Positions 44,315-53,788 of a stretch of 64,000 nt of DNA are shown here, one piece after another; position 1 is the stretch's first letter, and each line of letters opens with the position of its first letter. Source of the DNA: JAAZZIT01 sp964480525 (GTDB lineage: Bacteria > Bacillota > Clostridia > Oscillospirales > Ruminococcaceae). A program made the position numbers and the translations under genes. The notes beneath the pieces are model-generated. The model was not told where the DNA came from and did not search any database. It worked only from the letters and a program-made list of their open reading frames with translations. The stretch is taken from positions 16,588 to 80,587 of the forward strand of contig CAYZOV010000007.1 in the NCBI GenBank assembly GCA_964480525.1. Reading direction: 5' to 3'.

Positions 44315-45670
44315 CTATTTTCCCACACAGAACTTAGAAAACACCTGCGAAACAACCGCTTCGCTGACCTTTTCCCCCGTCAATTCCAACAAACTGTCAA
44401 GTGCCATTTCCAGCGTAACCGTCACACAGTCAAGGCTCATGCCCAAATCCAAACTTTGCAAAGTTTCTTTCAAATAACCTAGAGATTTTTCTGCGCAAAA
44501 TTTTTGTCTTTCGTTTGCAAACGAATCCGTGTTTGTGTCAAAATTTTCAAGTTCAAACATACTGTTCAACATATCGCTAAGAACGTCAAGTTGCAAATCA
44601 TTTTTTGCCGAAATTTCCACAACATATTTATAATCGTCCAGAAAATCGGACTTAAAAATTTTCTGTTCAAGGTCGGTTTTATTAAGTATAATCACGCTTT
44701 TTCTGTCTTTTATTAAAGAGAGAAGTTCTTTGTCCTGTTCGTCAAGATAGCACGAACTGTCAAAAACCGCAATAACCAAACTTGCTGTTTCAATTTTTTT
44801 TCTGGCTCTTTCAATGCCGAAATTTTCCACAACGTCGTCAGTTTTTCGCAAACCTGCCGTGTCAGAAAGTCGCAAAACCAAATCCCCAACCTTAGCGGTT
44901 TCTTCGATAATATCTCTGGTCGTCCCCTCAATTTCCGTGACAATCGACCTTTCGTAACCCAATAAATTGTTCATCAACGTGGATTTTCCCACGTTTGCTT
45001 TACCGATAATCACGGTGTCAATGCCCTCACGAACAATTTTTCCGCAGTCGTAACCTTTGATAATTTTTTCCATAACGGCGATTCCGTCAACAACCGACGA
45101 CCTTAAATTTTCAGGTTCAACTTCGGGCAAATCTTCTTCGGGATAATCCACCCACGCCGCCAATTCGCCCAAAATCTTAACAAGCCTGTCCGAAACCGAC
45201 TTAATTCGACGAAACATTTTTCCCTCTCTGGCGTTCACGGCTGAATCAAGTGCCTGTTGTCCGTTTGCCGAAATAACGTCCATAACCGCTTCCGCTTGGG
45301 TTAAAGAAATTTTTCCGTTTAAAAACGCACGTTTTGTAAATTCTCCCGCTTGGGCAGGCTGACAACCTGCCTGAATACACACTCTTAATACCTGTTTAGT
45401 AACAAATATACCGCCATGACATGATATTTCGCAAACGTCCTCACCTGTGTACGAATTAGGCGACCTGAAAACCGTCAAAATTCCGTCGTCGATTTCTTTA
45501 CCGTTGCTGACGGTTTTTCCGTAGGCGCAGGTGTAACCTTTCATATTCATAACGTCTTTGTTTGTTTTAAAAATTTCCGACGCAATTTTCACGGCGTCCT
45601 CACCGCTGATTCTGATAACCGAAATTCCCCCCACCGCATTTGGGGTGGAAATTGCAACAATTGTAGACAT
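44315..45670 (-). CDS. mnmE: tRNA modification GTPase MnmE
   Basis: A 451-residue GTPase. The N-terminal tetrahydrofolate-binding dimer domain (AISTPNAVGGISVIRISG) is followed by helices and an inserted G domain with G1 GKANVGKST, G3 DTAG and G4 NKTD. The C-terminus ends FCVGK, matching the Cys of the C-(I/L/V)-G-K motif needed for catalysis. It forms the MnmEG complex that makes cmnm5U34. ATG 45670 with AAGGAG. Follows jag on the same strand. Confidence 0.96.
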   Translation of the reverse strand: MSTIVAISTPNAVGGISVIRISGEDAVKIASEIFKTNKDVMNMKGYTCAYGKTVSNGKEIDDGILTVFRSPNSYTGEDVCEISCHGGIFVTKQVLRVCIQAGCQPAQAGEFTKRAFLNGKISLTQAEAVMDVISANGQQALDSAVNAREGKMFRRIKSVSDRLVKILGELAAWVDYPEEDLPEVEPENLRSSVVDGIAVMEKIIKGYDCGKIVREGIDTVIIGKANVGKSTLMNNLLGYERSIVTEIEGTTRDIIEETAKVGDLVLRLSDTAGLRKTDDVVENFGIERARKKIETASLVIAVFDSSCYLDEQDKELLSLIKDRKSVIILNKTDLEQKIFKSDFLDDYKYVVEISAKNDLQLDVLSDMLNSMFELENFDTNTDSFANERQKFCAEKSLGYLKETLQSLDLGMSLDCVTVTLEMALDSLLELTGEKVSEAVVSQVFSKFCVGK

Positions 45671-45757
45671 ATTTTTCTCCTTTTTTAACCCTTAATTTGC
45701 TAAAAATAAACGCCCACTTTGTGAAAAATGGGCGTTAGCAAAAGGCGGATTCAACGC

Positions 45758-46534
45758 CTAAAATTCAATTTTTGAATAAAGTCCCGCACCCGTCATAGTA
45801 TCTTCAGGCTTAGGTTTTTTGTATTCTTTTTCAAAAGAAGTTGTGATGTCAAAGGACTTGCGTGGTTTTGAATTACGTCTGCCTTTTGACCCTTTTCTGT
45901 CGCCTTTGAACGGTCTTTTTTCAGTTGACGAAACCAAAACTTTTCTGTAAGGTTCGTCGCCTACCGAACGTGACGTAACCCCGTCGATTTCGGAAATAGC
46001 GGCATGAACAATTCTTCTTTCATACGGATTCATAGGTTCCAAAGCGGCTGTTCTGCCGTTTTTCTTAACGTTTTCAGCCATTTTCTTTGCAAGTTCTTCA
46101 AGCTGTGCTTTACGTCTTTCTCTGAAACCGTTAGAATCAAGAGAAATTCTGAAATAATCTCTGTCAATTTTGTTGCAAACAAGGGAAGTGAGGTATTGCA
46201 AGCTGTCCAAGGCGTCGCCTTTTTTGCCGATAATGGCGTCGATTCCGTCGCCGTTTACTTCGATTTCGGCGCCGTTTTCCACTTCCGTAACCTGACAAGT
46301 CACGTTTTCGATACCCATTGCTCCCAAAACATTTTTAATGTACTTAACCGACAAATCGATTTTAGTAATTTCATACTCTGCTTCGATTTTCGCTTCGCCT
46401 TTTAATTTTCCGAAAAGAGATTTTTTCGGTTCTTCCAAAACGTTAAACTTGATTTTTTCAATATCCACGCCAAAGCTTTCTCCTGCGAGTTTCTTAGCTT
46501 CGTCAACGGTTTTTGCTGTAAAAATTTCTTTCAT
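45758..46534 (-). CDS. jag: Jag/KhpB RNA-binding protein
   Basis: A 258-residue cytoplasmic protein with a Jag-N domain (1-50, FTAKTVDEAKKLAGE), a KH domain (about 75-150, with IGKKGDALDSLQYL) and an R3H domain (about 155-215, MNPYERRIVHAAISEID, RSVGDEPYRKV). The basic region after it is Lys/Arg-rich. It lies directly after yidC, the conserved spoIIIJ-jag pair, and in other Bacillota affects cell elongation and sporulation through RNA binding. Full length. Confidence 0.94.
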   Translation of the reverse strand: MKEIFTAKTVDEAKKLAGESFGVDIEKIKFNVLEEPKKSLFGKLKGEAKIEAEYEITKIDLSVKYIKNVLGAMGIENVTCQVTEVENGAEIEVNGDGIDAIIGKKGDALDSLQYLTSLVCNKIDRDYFRISLDSNGFRERRKAQLEELAKKMAENVKKNGRTAALEPMNPYERRIVHAAISEIDGVTSRSVGDEPYRKVLVSSTEKRPFKGDRKGSKGRRNSKPRKSFDITTSFEKEYKKPKPEDTMTGAGLYSKIEF

Positions 46535-46556
46535 AATTGTATACCCTCTTTAAAAA

Positions 46557-47924
46557 TTAGTCCTCTTTGTATTCGTCGCCGTATTTTTCAGCCATTCTCT
46601 TTCTTGCTTCGTTAAGGCGTTTTCTTTGCAAATCCTTAATTTCCGCCTTAGAAAGTTTTTTGTTTTCGTCCTCGTCGTCCGAATCTTCCAAATTCTTTTC
46701 TATTGCTTTTTTAACTCCGCCGTTTTCTTGCGCTTGCATTTGTGCTTCCAATGCTTTTTCCATAAAGGATTTTTTACCGCTCTTTTTTCTCTTAACCTTT
46801 TCTTTTTCGTCCATTTTTTCCATTCTTTCAGGGGTGTAATAAAGGTTAAGAACAACCGTCTGAACAAGTCCGAAAATCGACTGTGCAATCCAGTAAATAC
46901 CTACGCCGGCAGGGAAATTAAATGCAATCCAGAACGAGATAAGTGGCATTGTGTAAAGCATAATATTCATACCATTCATGCCCATTTGCATTGACGGATT
47001 GTTTTTCTTTGAAAATGCTTGAGATATAAATGTGAGTGCAAGCTGTGCAATAAGGGAAATAATCGGAATAAGCACCAAAATGTTGCCCCATTCAGGTTGA
47101 TTACCCAACGAAATTCCGAACATTGTATAATCAATCGACTTTGCACCCTCAATAAAACTGTCCGGCAAAAAGTCATCTTTGCCCGCTTCAACAATGTTAA
47201 ACGTCATAAGTTCAGGTCTTGAAGCAAGTCCCGACGGAATTTCTTTTTCGTCGGCAAAATAAAGGTCAAGACCTTTGTATTCAAACAAAGTTTCTACTGC
47301 TTCTTCGATAACTTCTTCGTCAAGTTTTCTTGATAATTTAAATTGATTTTTATTATCCTTGCTTAAAATGTATTTTTTAATTTTTTCAACAGCTTCTTCG
47401 TTTGCCTTAATCATTTGCGAATCAAGGTTTTCGCCGATAGTATACTTAACGCCCTGAATTTCCACAATTTCGGCAAAAGTATTTGCGTCCTCGTCGCCAC
47501 TTGCAATTTCGGTGCTGATGTTGTACAACCCTTTTATAAGGTTATCCGTCTTTTTTGCTTCGCTTTTTGAAACGTCCGTAATATAAGTAATCGGCGCATA
47601 AATAATTTCAATCATAGCAAACAGCAAAACAAAGTTTAACAACAAAGGCAAACAACCGCCTGTCATCGAAACGCCCTCTTCGGCGTAAAGCTTAGTCATT
47701 TCCTCGTTAAGCTTTTCTTTGTTTTTGCCGTATTTTTTCTTTAATTTTTCAAGTTTTGGCTGCAATCTTGCGGTTTTTGCGGTCTGTTTTTGTTGTTTAA
47801 CACTTAGCGGAAACATCAAAAGTTTTGTAATAAGCGTAAACAAAATCAGCGCCCACCCGTAGTTTTTACAAACCAAATAGCACAATCTCATAACATATCC
47901 AAACGGGATAGCAATATAACTCAT
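46557..47924 (-). CDS. yidC: Membrane protein insertase YidC/SpoIIIJ (Oxa1 family)
   Basis: A 455-residue insertase with the 60KD_IMP/Oxa1 core: YGWALILFTLITKLLMFPLSVKQQ, MTGGCLPLLLNF and later GNILVLIPIISLIAQ, MLYTMPLISFWIAF and PAGVGIYWI. Between the second and third core helices is a large extracytoplasmic insert of about 130 residues (about 125-265), longer than in Bacillus SpoIIIJ. The tail is long, basic and acidic-mixed (about 75 residues), probably binding ribosomes. No lipoprotein signal. It inserts membrane proteins with or without Sec. Confidence 0.93.
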   Translation of the reverse strand: MSYIAIPFGYVMRLCYLVCKNYGWALILFTLITKLLMFPLSVKQQKQTAKTARLQPKLEKLKKKYGKNKEKLNEEMTKLYAEEGVSMTGGCLPLLLNFVLLFAMIEIIYAPITYITDVSKSEAKKTDNLIKGLYNISTEIASGDEDANTFAEIVEIQGVKYTIGENLDSQMIKANEEAVEKIKKYILSKDNKNQFKLSRKLDEEVIEEAVETLFEYKGLDLYFADEKEIPSGLASRPELMTFNIVEAGKDDFLPDSFIEGAKSIDYTMFGISLGNQPEWGNILVLIPIISLIAQLALTFISQAFSKKNNPSMQMGMNGMNIMLYTMPLISFWIAFNFPAGVGIYWIAQSIFGLVQTVVLNLYYTPERMEKMDEKEKVKRKKSGKKSFMEKALEAQMQAQENGGVKKAIEKNLEDSDDEDENKKLSKAEIKDLQRKRLNEARKRMAEKYGDEYKED

Positions 47925-47955
47925 ATTTTACTCCTTGATAAATGCTTTAAGCGTC

Positions 47956-48210
47956 TTATTTTTTTCTTTTAAAACAAAACAAATCCCCAAATGAAAATTT
48001 TTCAGGCACATAATCTATTCCGCCCTTGCAAAAAGGGTTACACCTTAAAATTCTTCGCACCGTCAAAACAGTACCTTTTATAAATCCGAATCTTTTGTAA
48101 CATTCCATAGCGTAATTTGAACAAGTAGGGTAAAACCTACAACTTTTCGGAAAAAGGGGACTTATGAATTTCTGATAAAGAAAAATCAACCCCTGCATTA
48201 AATATCTCAT
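47956..48210 (-). CDS. yidD: YidD membrane insertion efficiency factor
   Basis: An 84-residue protein of the UPF0161 family with its hallmark FYPTCSNYAMECYKRFG and ILRCNPFCKGGID. It sits between rnpA and yidC as in most bacteria, with only 2 bases between it and rnpA, and assists YidC. ATG 48210. Confidence 0.95.
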   Translation of the reverse strand: MRYLMQGLIFLYQKFISPLFPKSCRFYPTCSNYAMECYKRFGFIKGTVLTVRRILRCNPFCKGGIDYVPEKFSFGDLFCFKRKK

Positions 48211-48212
48211 AT

Positions 48213-48581
48213 TTACTTTTTCTTATTCTTGTTCTTTGAATTTTCAAAAGGTTTTTCAGTTTGTTTTATAACTTTTTTATTTAAAAAATCCTCTATGTCC
48301 GTGGATTTTTTGTCAATGATTTTGCTTCTTGCAACGAATACAAAATCATACCCTATCGGAAATTTCTCCTCTGTCATTCTGTATGCGGCTTTCATAATTC
48401 TTCTTGCTCTGTTTCTCTCAACCGCATTTCCCAACTTTTTGGACGTTGTTAGCCCCAGTCTGTTAAAAGACAACTTGTTCGGCAGAAAATAAACCGTTAC
48501 TGCGTCATTGCAAACATATCTGCCTTTGTTATAGCATTTTCTGAAATCTTTGTCATTTTTCATTGCAACAGTAAACAGCAT
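48213..48581 (-). CDS. rnpA: Ribonuclease P protein component
   Basis: A 122-residue protein. The conserved RNR helix (GNAVERNRARRIMKAAYR) and LGLTTSKKLG are present; it binds the catalytic RNase P RNA to mature tRNA 5' ends. The start MLFTVAMKNDKDFRKCYN matches the family, and a Lys-rich tail extends the C-terminus. Between rpmH and yidD in the standard operon. Confidence 0.95.
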   Translation of the reverse strand: MLFTVAMKNDKDFRKCYNKGRYVCNDAVTVYFLPNKLSFNRLGLTTSKKLGNAVERNRARRIMKAAYRMTEEKFPIGYDFVFVARSKIIDKKSTDIEDFLNKKVIKQTEKPFENSKNKNKKK

Positions 48582-48614
48582 AAATTTTTACCCTCAAATT
48601 CATTTTTCTTAAAA

Positions 48615-48678
48615 AATAAAAAAGACCACGCCAAAACTTCCACGCCATTTTGCGGCTCGGAAAACTGGGTGGTCAGAT
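48615..48678 (-). terminator. Terminator/attenuator between rpmH and rnpA
   Basis: On the minus strand GACCACCC pairs with GGCGTGGTC across a long loop, then TTTTTT. It probably lowers rnpA expression relative to the abundant ribosomal protein L34. Confidence 0.65.
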
Positions 48679-48681
48679 TCA

Positions 48682-48816
48682 TTAGTAAGAAAGTCTTGCT
48701 CTGCCCTTTGCTCTTCTGCGAGCCAAAACCTTACGGCCGTTTTTTGTAGCCATTCTTTTCATAAAACCGTGAACCTTTTTTCTGTGAAGCTTCTTTGGCT
48801 GAAATGTTCTTTTCAT
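48682..48816 (-). CDS. rpmH: 50S ribosomal protein L34
   Basis: A 44-residue basic protein, MKRTFQPKKLHRKKVHGF at the start and RRRAKGRARLSY at the end, a textbook L34. Stop codon at 48682-48684, ATG at 48816, preceded by AAGGAGG. First gene of the leftward core operon next to the origin. A good promoter lies about 85 bases upstream. Confidence 0.97.
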   Translation of the reverse strand: MKRTFQPKKLHRKKVHGFMKRMATKNGRKVLARRRAKGRARLSY

Positions 48817-48899
48817 CAAAAATTACCTCCTTATCATACTCGTAAAATATCGGGTTTTCCTTTTAAATCTTTTTCACAGCAAAACCCCTACAAGCTAAT

Positions 48900-48929
48900 A
48901 TTATACTTTATTTAAAAGGCTTTTGTCAA
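48900..48929 (-). promoter_or_regulatory. Promoter of the rpmH operon
   Basis: On the minus strand TTGACA (complement of 48924-48929), 18 bases, TATAAT (complement of 48900-48905). Confidence 0.75.
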
Positions 48930-49421
48930 GCTTTTTCATAATTTTTTTACTAATGAATTTCAAAACCCACTTTTTTACAGAAAAATAACTATATTTAGTT
49001 GCTTTTATTTTATTTAAAATCTATATATTGTGTTTTTGTTTAGTTTAATATTCTTCTGTAAAAATTAACTTTCAATGTATAAATATAAATTTTTTGTAAA
49101 TTATAGAAAAAGTTGCACGTTTTCATGCAACTTTTTGCCCGTTTTTGACCCCTTAATGTAAAGCGTTTTTTCACAATAAAAAATATTTATACGAAAATTT
49201 AAAAAAGAAGGTGTTATTATGTATGAAAAAAATCTTTAATTTCAAATTTTAAAACAAAAAAATCGCACCACTCCCTTTTAATAAAAATATACTATTTAAA
49301 AAGTAAAATTTCGTTGACTTTTTTTATGTTTTGTAGTATAATTAGGTAAATATGATTTTATTGTGGAGTATTATCGCTTTTACAGAAAATTAAACCGAAA
49401 AATCAAGGAGGAAAATGATAA
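48930..49421. other. AT-rich region upstream of dnaA
   Basis: No gene of useful size. It contains a terminator-like hairpin at 49106-49137 (AAAAAGTTGCA/TGCAACTTTTT) and the dnaA promoter at 49314-49342. No TTATCCACA box is visible. A six-codon frame with a good ribosome binding site near 49219 is probably chance. Confidence 0.6.
49314..49342 (+). promoter_or_regulatory. Promoter of dnaA
   Basis: TTGACT (49314-49319), 17 bases, TATAAT (49337-49342), about 75 bases before the dnaA start. Confidence 0.75.
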
Positions 49422-50768
49422 ATGGATTCTTTCAAAGACATATTTGAAAGCGTAAAATTGTACATCGAACAAGACCCTAACGTGAGTTCAATCGGATATA
49501 ACAGATGGATAGCAACCCTCGAAGCAGACAGACTTGAAGGCACAACAGCATACATAATCGCAAAGGACGATTTTGTACGCAGAACCGTTTCAAACGTTTA
49601 TATGGACGTGCTTAAAAGAGGTTTTGCCGAAACTTTGGGATTTGACGTTGAAATTGTTATCACAGCAAAATCCGAACAGGAAGAAGAAGAAATTATAAAG
49701 GCAAAACAGCAAAATATCGACAAGATGATTAACGACGTTTCGTATGAATACACATTCGACACCTTTATCAAAGGCAAATCAAACGAACTTGCGTATGCTT
49801 TTTCCACAGCCGTAGCAGGCGTAAACGACAACGGCATGGACGCAAAAAGCGTTTTCAATCCGCTGTTTATTTACGGAGATTCGGGACTGGGAAAAACTCA
49901 CCTTGTAAAATCTATCGAACACGAAGTTAAAAAACGTAACCCGTCGGCAAACATAATCTACACCACCGGCGAAGCTTTTCTTAACGAACTTATTAAGCAC
50001 ATTCAGCAAAAAGATATGATTTCGTTCCACGAAAAATACCGCAACGCAGATTATCTCATCGTTGACGATATACAATTTATCGCAGGAAAAGAAACCGCAC
50101 AGGAAGAATTTTTCCACACCTTTAACGAAATTTACAACGCAGGCAAACAAATCGTTATGACGTCGGATATCTCACCTACAAAAATCGCAACCTTAGAGGA
50201 CAGACTGAAAAGCAGATTCATAAGAGGTGTTCAGGTGGATATTCAGGCGCCTGATTTTGAAACCAGAATGGCTATCGTAAAAAGAAAAGCCGAACTTTTA
50301 AATCTCACTCTCAGCGACCCTATCGCCAGACTTTTAAGTGAAAAAATCAAAACCAACATCAGACAGCTTGAAGGCGCAGTTAAGAAAATCAAGGCTCTGA
50401 CAGTTTTTACAAGCGAAAAACCGTCTATTTCTATGGCGCAAAGAGTTGTCAAGGAAATATTGGTTGAAAACAGACCTACGGAAATCACCGTTGAAAATGT
50501 TCTTAACGAAGTGGCTAACAGCTTTAACGTGACCGCACAGGAAATTCGTTCGGTAAATCGTAACGCTCCTATTTCTATGGCACGAAAAATCGCTATTTAC
50601 GTTTTGAGAGAAGTTAAGGGCATGACATATAAGGAAATCGGCGAAGAACTTCAAAGAAACCATTCCACAATGAACCTTTCGTATCAAGACGCTGTGGATA
50701 TGATTAAAAACAGCCCCGAACTTAAAGCAAACGTTGAGGATATTATTAAAAATCTTAAAGAAGTTTAG
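49422..50768 (+). CDS. dnaA: Chromosomal replication initiator DnaA
   Basis: A 448-residue AAA+ initiator. Domain I (1-85), a short linker, AAA+ domain with Walker A GDSGLGKTH and Walker B LIVDDIQFI, sensor and arginine-finger region (EDRLKSRFIRG), and domain IV with the DNA-binding signature (MTYKEIGEEL, RNHSTMNLSYQ). In domain IV the usual HSTV is HSTM. ATG 49422 follows AAGGAGG. It unwinds the origin, the best candidate for which is immediately downstream. Confidence 0.97.
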   Translation: MDSFKDIFESVKLYIEQDPNVSSIGYNRWIATLEADRLEGTTAYIIAKDDFVRRTVSNVYMDVLKRGFAETLGFDVEIVITAKSEQEEEEIIKAKQQNIDKMINDVSYEYTFDTFIKGKSNELAYAFSTAVAGVNDNGMDAKSVFNPLFIYGDSGLGKTHLVKSIEHEVKKRNPSANIIYTTGEAFLNELIKHIQQKDMISFHEKYRNADYLIVDDIQFIAGKETAQEEFFHTFNEIYNAGKQIVMTSDISPTKIATLEDRLKSRFIRGVQVDIQAPDFETRMAIVKRKAELLNLTLSDPIARLLSEKIKTNIRQLEGAVKKIKALTVFTSEKPSISMAQRVVKEILVENRPTEITVENVLNEVANSFNVTAQEIRSVNRNAPISMARKIAIYVLREVKGMTYKEIGEELQRNHSTMNLSYQDAVDMIKNSPELKANVEDIIKNLKEV

Positions 50769-51280
50769 TGTTGAAAATAAAAAAAACTTTCAAAAATATT
50801 CTTAAAAAAAATTTGAAAGTTTATTTGAAAAATTTTCTTTTAAACTCATTTTCAACAAAAAATTCAACCTCTTTTTTGGTATAATATTTCCGATAATACC
50901 GACAATTTTCCTTAATTTTCAAAACTTTAAAGTTTTCAACTTTTTTCAAACGTTGAAAAAAATGTTGAATCTATCTTTTTTAAACAATTTTATCAACTTT
51001 TTTTCAAATCAACATACCGTTTTTTCAAATAATCAAAACCTTTAAAAATATGCTTTTGATTCAAACATATTTTTCCAAACCTGTTTTTGAAAAATATTTG
51101 CTTGTTTTTTTCCGATTATTTGGGATTTAAAACAGTTTCAGGTGTTTTCAACACACACTACTAATGCTACTGTTTAAATAAAAAAAAGATATTGTTATTA
51201 TTATATAATATATCTTTTCGTATCGTTTATTTTTGTTGTTGATTTTTAAAAAATTTGAAATCTAACTTTTGGAGGATAAT
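50769..51280. other. Probable replication origin (oriC) between dnaA and dnaN
   Basis: A 500-base, very AT-rich gap without a gene. TTTTCAACA occurs exactly at 50849-50857 and 51145-51153 and in reverse at 50769-50777, with near copies at 50933, 50951 (reverse) and 50990 (TTATCAACT). These resemble DnaA boxes (TTATCCACA) with an A in place of C. A long AT stretch at 51184-51218 with AAAGATAT/ATATCTTT ends could be the unwinding element. The strand switch of the core genes supports an origin here. Confidence 0.65.
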
Positions 51281-52390
51281 ATGCAATTTATTTGTGACAA
51301 AGAAAAAATTTACGAAGCTGTGCTTAACGTTTCAAAAGCAGTTGCCGCAAAATCCACAATTCCCGTTTTGGAAGGCATTAAATTTAAACTTAACGAAAAT
51401 ATCCTTGAACTGACGGGATATGACCTTGAATTGGGTATAAAAATCGAAATCGAAGTTAAGTCCGACGACATGGGCGAAGCTATCATTAACGCAAAACTTT
51501 TTGCGGATATTGTAAAAAATATCTATACCGACGAAATTTTAATTGATATTAACGAAAATCTTCAGGTTAAAATCAAGGGCGGAAATACGGAATATACAAT
51601 TCCCGCAACCCCGTCCATAGAATATCCGCAGCTTCCCGAAGCGGAAAACGGCGACAATTTTACAATTTCGCAGGCACTTTTGAAAAATATGATTAACCAG
51701 ACTATTTTTGCCGTTGCCCAAACCGATTATAAACCTATCGCAAAAGGCGAACTTTTTGAAATTTCGGACGGCGAATTTAATATGGTTGCTCTTGACGGAA
51801 GCCGTCTTGCATTAAGAACCGAAGCAATTAAATCCGATAATAATATGAGTTTTGTTGTGCCGTCGAAAACTCTTAACGAAATTTCAAAACTTCTTAAAGA
51901 CGACGAAGAACTTATGTGTCACATTAAAACCAGCGAAACGGGAAAACATATTATTTTTGAAATAAACGGATATTTTGTATTTTCAAGACTTTTGGAGGGT
52001 GAATTTACAAATTATAAAAGCTCTGTTCCGAAAGGGGTTATGACCGAAGTAACCGTTGACAGAAAAAATCTTTTGAAAAGCCTTGAAAAAACTATTCCGC
52101 TTATCTCCGAAAGAATCAAAAGCCCTGTTATTTGCGTTATGGAAAACGACGTTATTAAAATCAGTTGCGAAACCGCAATAGGCAAAATGTACGACGAAAT
52201 CAGAGCGGATATTACAGGACCGAAAACCAGAATCGGGTTTAACAGCAGATATTTTATCGAACCTCTTAGAACCGTGTCCGACGACAAAGTAAGACTTTTG
52301 CTTAACGGTTCTACAATAGGTATGCAAATCAAGCCTATTCAGGGGGACGGATATATGTTCCTTGTTTTGCCTGTAAGAATTGGATTTTAA
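51281..52390 (+). CDS. dnaN: DNA polymerase III subunit beta (sliding clamp)
   Basis: A 369-residue clamp with three repeated domains (about 1-120, 128-245, 247-369). The start MQFICDKEKIYEAVLNVSKAV and the end DGYMFLVLPVRI are typical, including the C-terminal hydrophobic pocket that binds polymerases. ATG 51281 has GGAGG; a longer frame upstream is not used. Forms a homodimeric ring. Leads the dnaN-yaaA-recF-remB-gyrB-gyrA operon. Confidence 0.97.
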   Translation: MQFICDKEKIYEAVLNVSKAVAAKSTIPVLEGIKFKLNENILELTGYDLELGIKIEIEVKSDDMGEAIINAKLFADIVKNIYTDEILIDINENLQVKIKGGNTEYTIPATPSIEYPQLPEAENGDNFTISQALLKNMINQTIFAVAQTDYKPIAKGELFEISDGEFNMVALDGSRLALRTEAIKSDNNMSFVVPSKTLNEISKLLKDDEELMCHIKTSETGKHIIFEINGYFVFSRLLEGEFTNYKSSVPKGVMTEVTVDRKNLLKSLEKTIPLISERIKSPVICVMENDVIKISCETAIGKMYDEIRADITGPKTRIGFNSRYFIEPLRTVSDDKVRLLLNGSTIGMQIKPIQGDGYMFLVLPVRIGF

Positions 52391-52411
52391 ATAATTAAAG
52401 GAAAAAACAGT

Positions 52412-52636
52412 ATGAAAAAAGATATTCTCACCATAAATACGGATTTTATTAAACTTGATTCTTTTTTGAAATTCGCAAACCTTGTTGAATCGGGCGGAAT
52501 CGCAAAGGAAATTATTTTGGAAGAAAGAATCAAGGTAAACGGCGAAATCTGTACAATGAGAGGTAAAAAGCTTTACGACGGCGACGTGGTGTGCGTTCCG
52601 GAACTGGGGCTTGAAATAACCGTAAAAAAAGCTTGA
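52412..52636 (+). CDS. yaaA: S4-domain RNA-binding protein YaaA
   Basis: A 74-residue protein with one S4 RNA-binding domain (IKLDSFLKFANLVESGGIAK, ERIKVNGEI). It lies between dnaN and recF, the conserved place of YaaA/RlbA in Bacillota. Probably ribosome-associated; exact role not established. ATG 52412. Confidence 0.93.
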   Translation: MKKDILTINTDFIKLDSFLKFANLVESGGIAKEIILEERIKVNGEICTMRGKKLYDGDVVCVPELGLEITVKKA

Positions 52637-52651
52637 TACGGAGATTTTGTT

Positions 52652-53776
52652 TTGAAGATAAAAAAAATTAAAATCGACGGCTTTAAAAACCTGAAAAATG
52701 TCGAAATTTATCCTTGCGACAAAACAAATATTATTTTCGGAGAAAATGCACAGGGCAAAACCAATCTTTTGGAAGCTGTGTGGATTGTTTCGGGAGTAAA
52801 AAGTTTCAGAGGAACAAAAGATAAGGATTTTGTAGACATAAACGGCGAAAAAGCACAAATAGAAGTTTGTTTTGAAAACAGTTTCAGACAACAGGTTGTG
52901 AATATTTCGTGTGTAAAACCAAACGTCAGAGAAAAAAATGTTACGCTTAACGGCGTAAAACTGAAAAGCGTGTCGAAACTTTTCGGAAACCTTAATTGCG
53001 TGATTTTTACACCCGAAGATTTGGAACTGGCAAAGGGTTCGCCCGAAAACAGACGAAAATTTATAGACCTTTGTATAAGCCAGATTAAAAATTCCTATAA
53101 CGAAGTGATATTAAAATATGAAACAATATTACAGCAAAGAAATTCTCTTTTGAAAAACATACAGTCGGGTGTTTCAAAACGTGAAGAACTGGACGTGTGG
53201 GATATTCAACTTGCGAAAATGGGTTCGTATATTTCAATGTTGAGATATAATTATACAAAAAAATTAAACCGCTATACCTCGAATCTTTACAGCCGAATTT
53301 CATGCGACAGAGAAAATTTAAAACTTTGTTATAAATCTTCCGTCTTTGAAAACTTAGAGGGCAAAGAAGATTTTAACGGCGAAATGGCAAAAGAATATTA
53401 TGAAAAATTAAAAAGCGGGTATTATGAGGATTTAAAAAGCGGTTTTACCCAAATAGGCGTGCATAGAGATGATATTTTAACCGAAATTGACGGATTAAAT
53501 TCCAGAGATTTCGGGTCGCAAGGGCAAAATAGGTCGGTGGCGCTTGTTATGAAACTTGCGCAGGCGTACATTTTGTACGACGAAACCGACGAAGAACCTG
53601 TTATTTTGCTTGATGACGTGTTAAGCGAACTTGACAAAAACCGACAGAATTTTGTACAGTCGCAAATCGAAAAATTTCAGATTTTTATTACCTGTTGCGA
53701 AAAAAACAACGTGATAGGCAAAAATCAAAAGTTTTTTTTGGTGGAAAAAGGCAGAATTTCGCAAAAAAATTTTTAA
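52652..53776 (+). CDS. recF: DNA replication and repair protein RecF
   Basis: A 374-residue SMC-like ATPase with Walker A GENAQGKTNLLEA, the signature region GSQGQNRSVAL and Walker B VILLDDVLSELD. It loads RecA at gaps with RecO and RecR. Start TTG 52652 with GGAG at a suitable distance; no ATG fits. Length and ends are normal. Confidence 0.95.
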   Translation: MKIKKIKIDGFKNLKNVEIYPCDKTNIIFGENAQGKTNLLEAVWIVSGVKSFRGTKDKDFVDINGEKAQIEVCFENSFRQQVVNISCVKPNVREKNVTLNGVKLKSVSKLFGNLNCVIFTPEDLELAKGSPENRRKFIDLCISQIKNSYNEVILKYETILQQRNSLLKNIQSGVSKREELDVWDIQLAKMGSYISMLRYNYTKKLNRYTSNLYSRISCDRENLKLCYKSSVFENLEGKEDFNGEMAKEYYEKLKSGYYEDLKSGFTQIGVHRDDILTEIDGLNSRDFGSQGQNRSVALVMKLAQAYILYDETDEEPVILLDDVLSELDKNRQNFVQSQIEKFQIFITCCEKNNVIGKNQKFFLVEKGRISQKNF

Positions 53777-53788
53777 AAGGGGTATGTT

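Noticed and set aside
49219..49242. Six-codon leader peptide upstream of dnaA
   Set aside because: A good ribosome binding site and ATG are present, but so short a frame in AT-rich DNA is expected by chance.
51983..52891. 302-codon minus-strand frame opposite dnaN-recF
   Set aside because: It crosses three well-supported genes and has a shadow-type composition.
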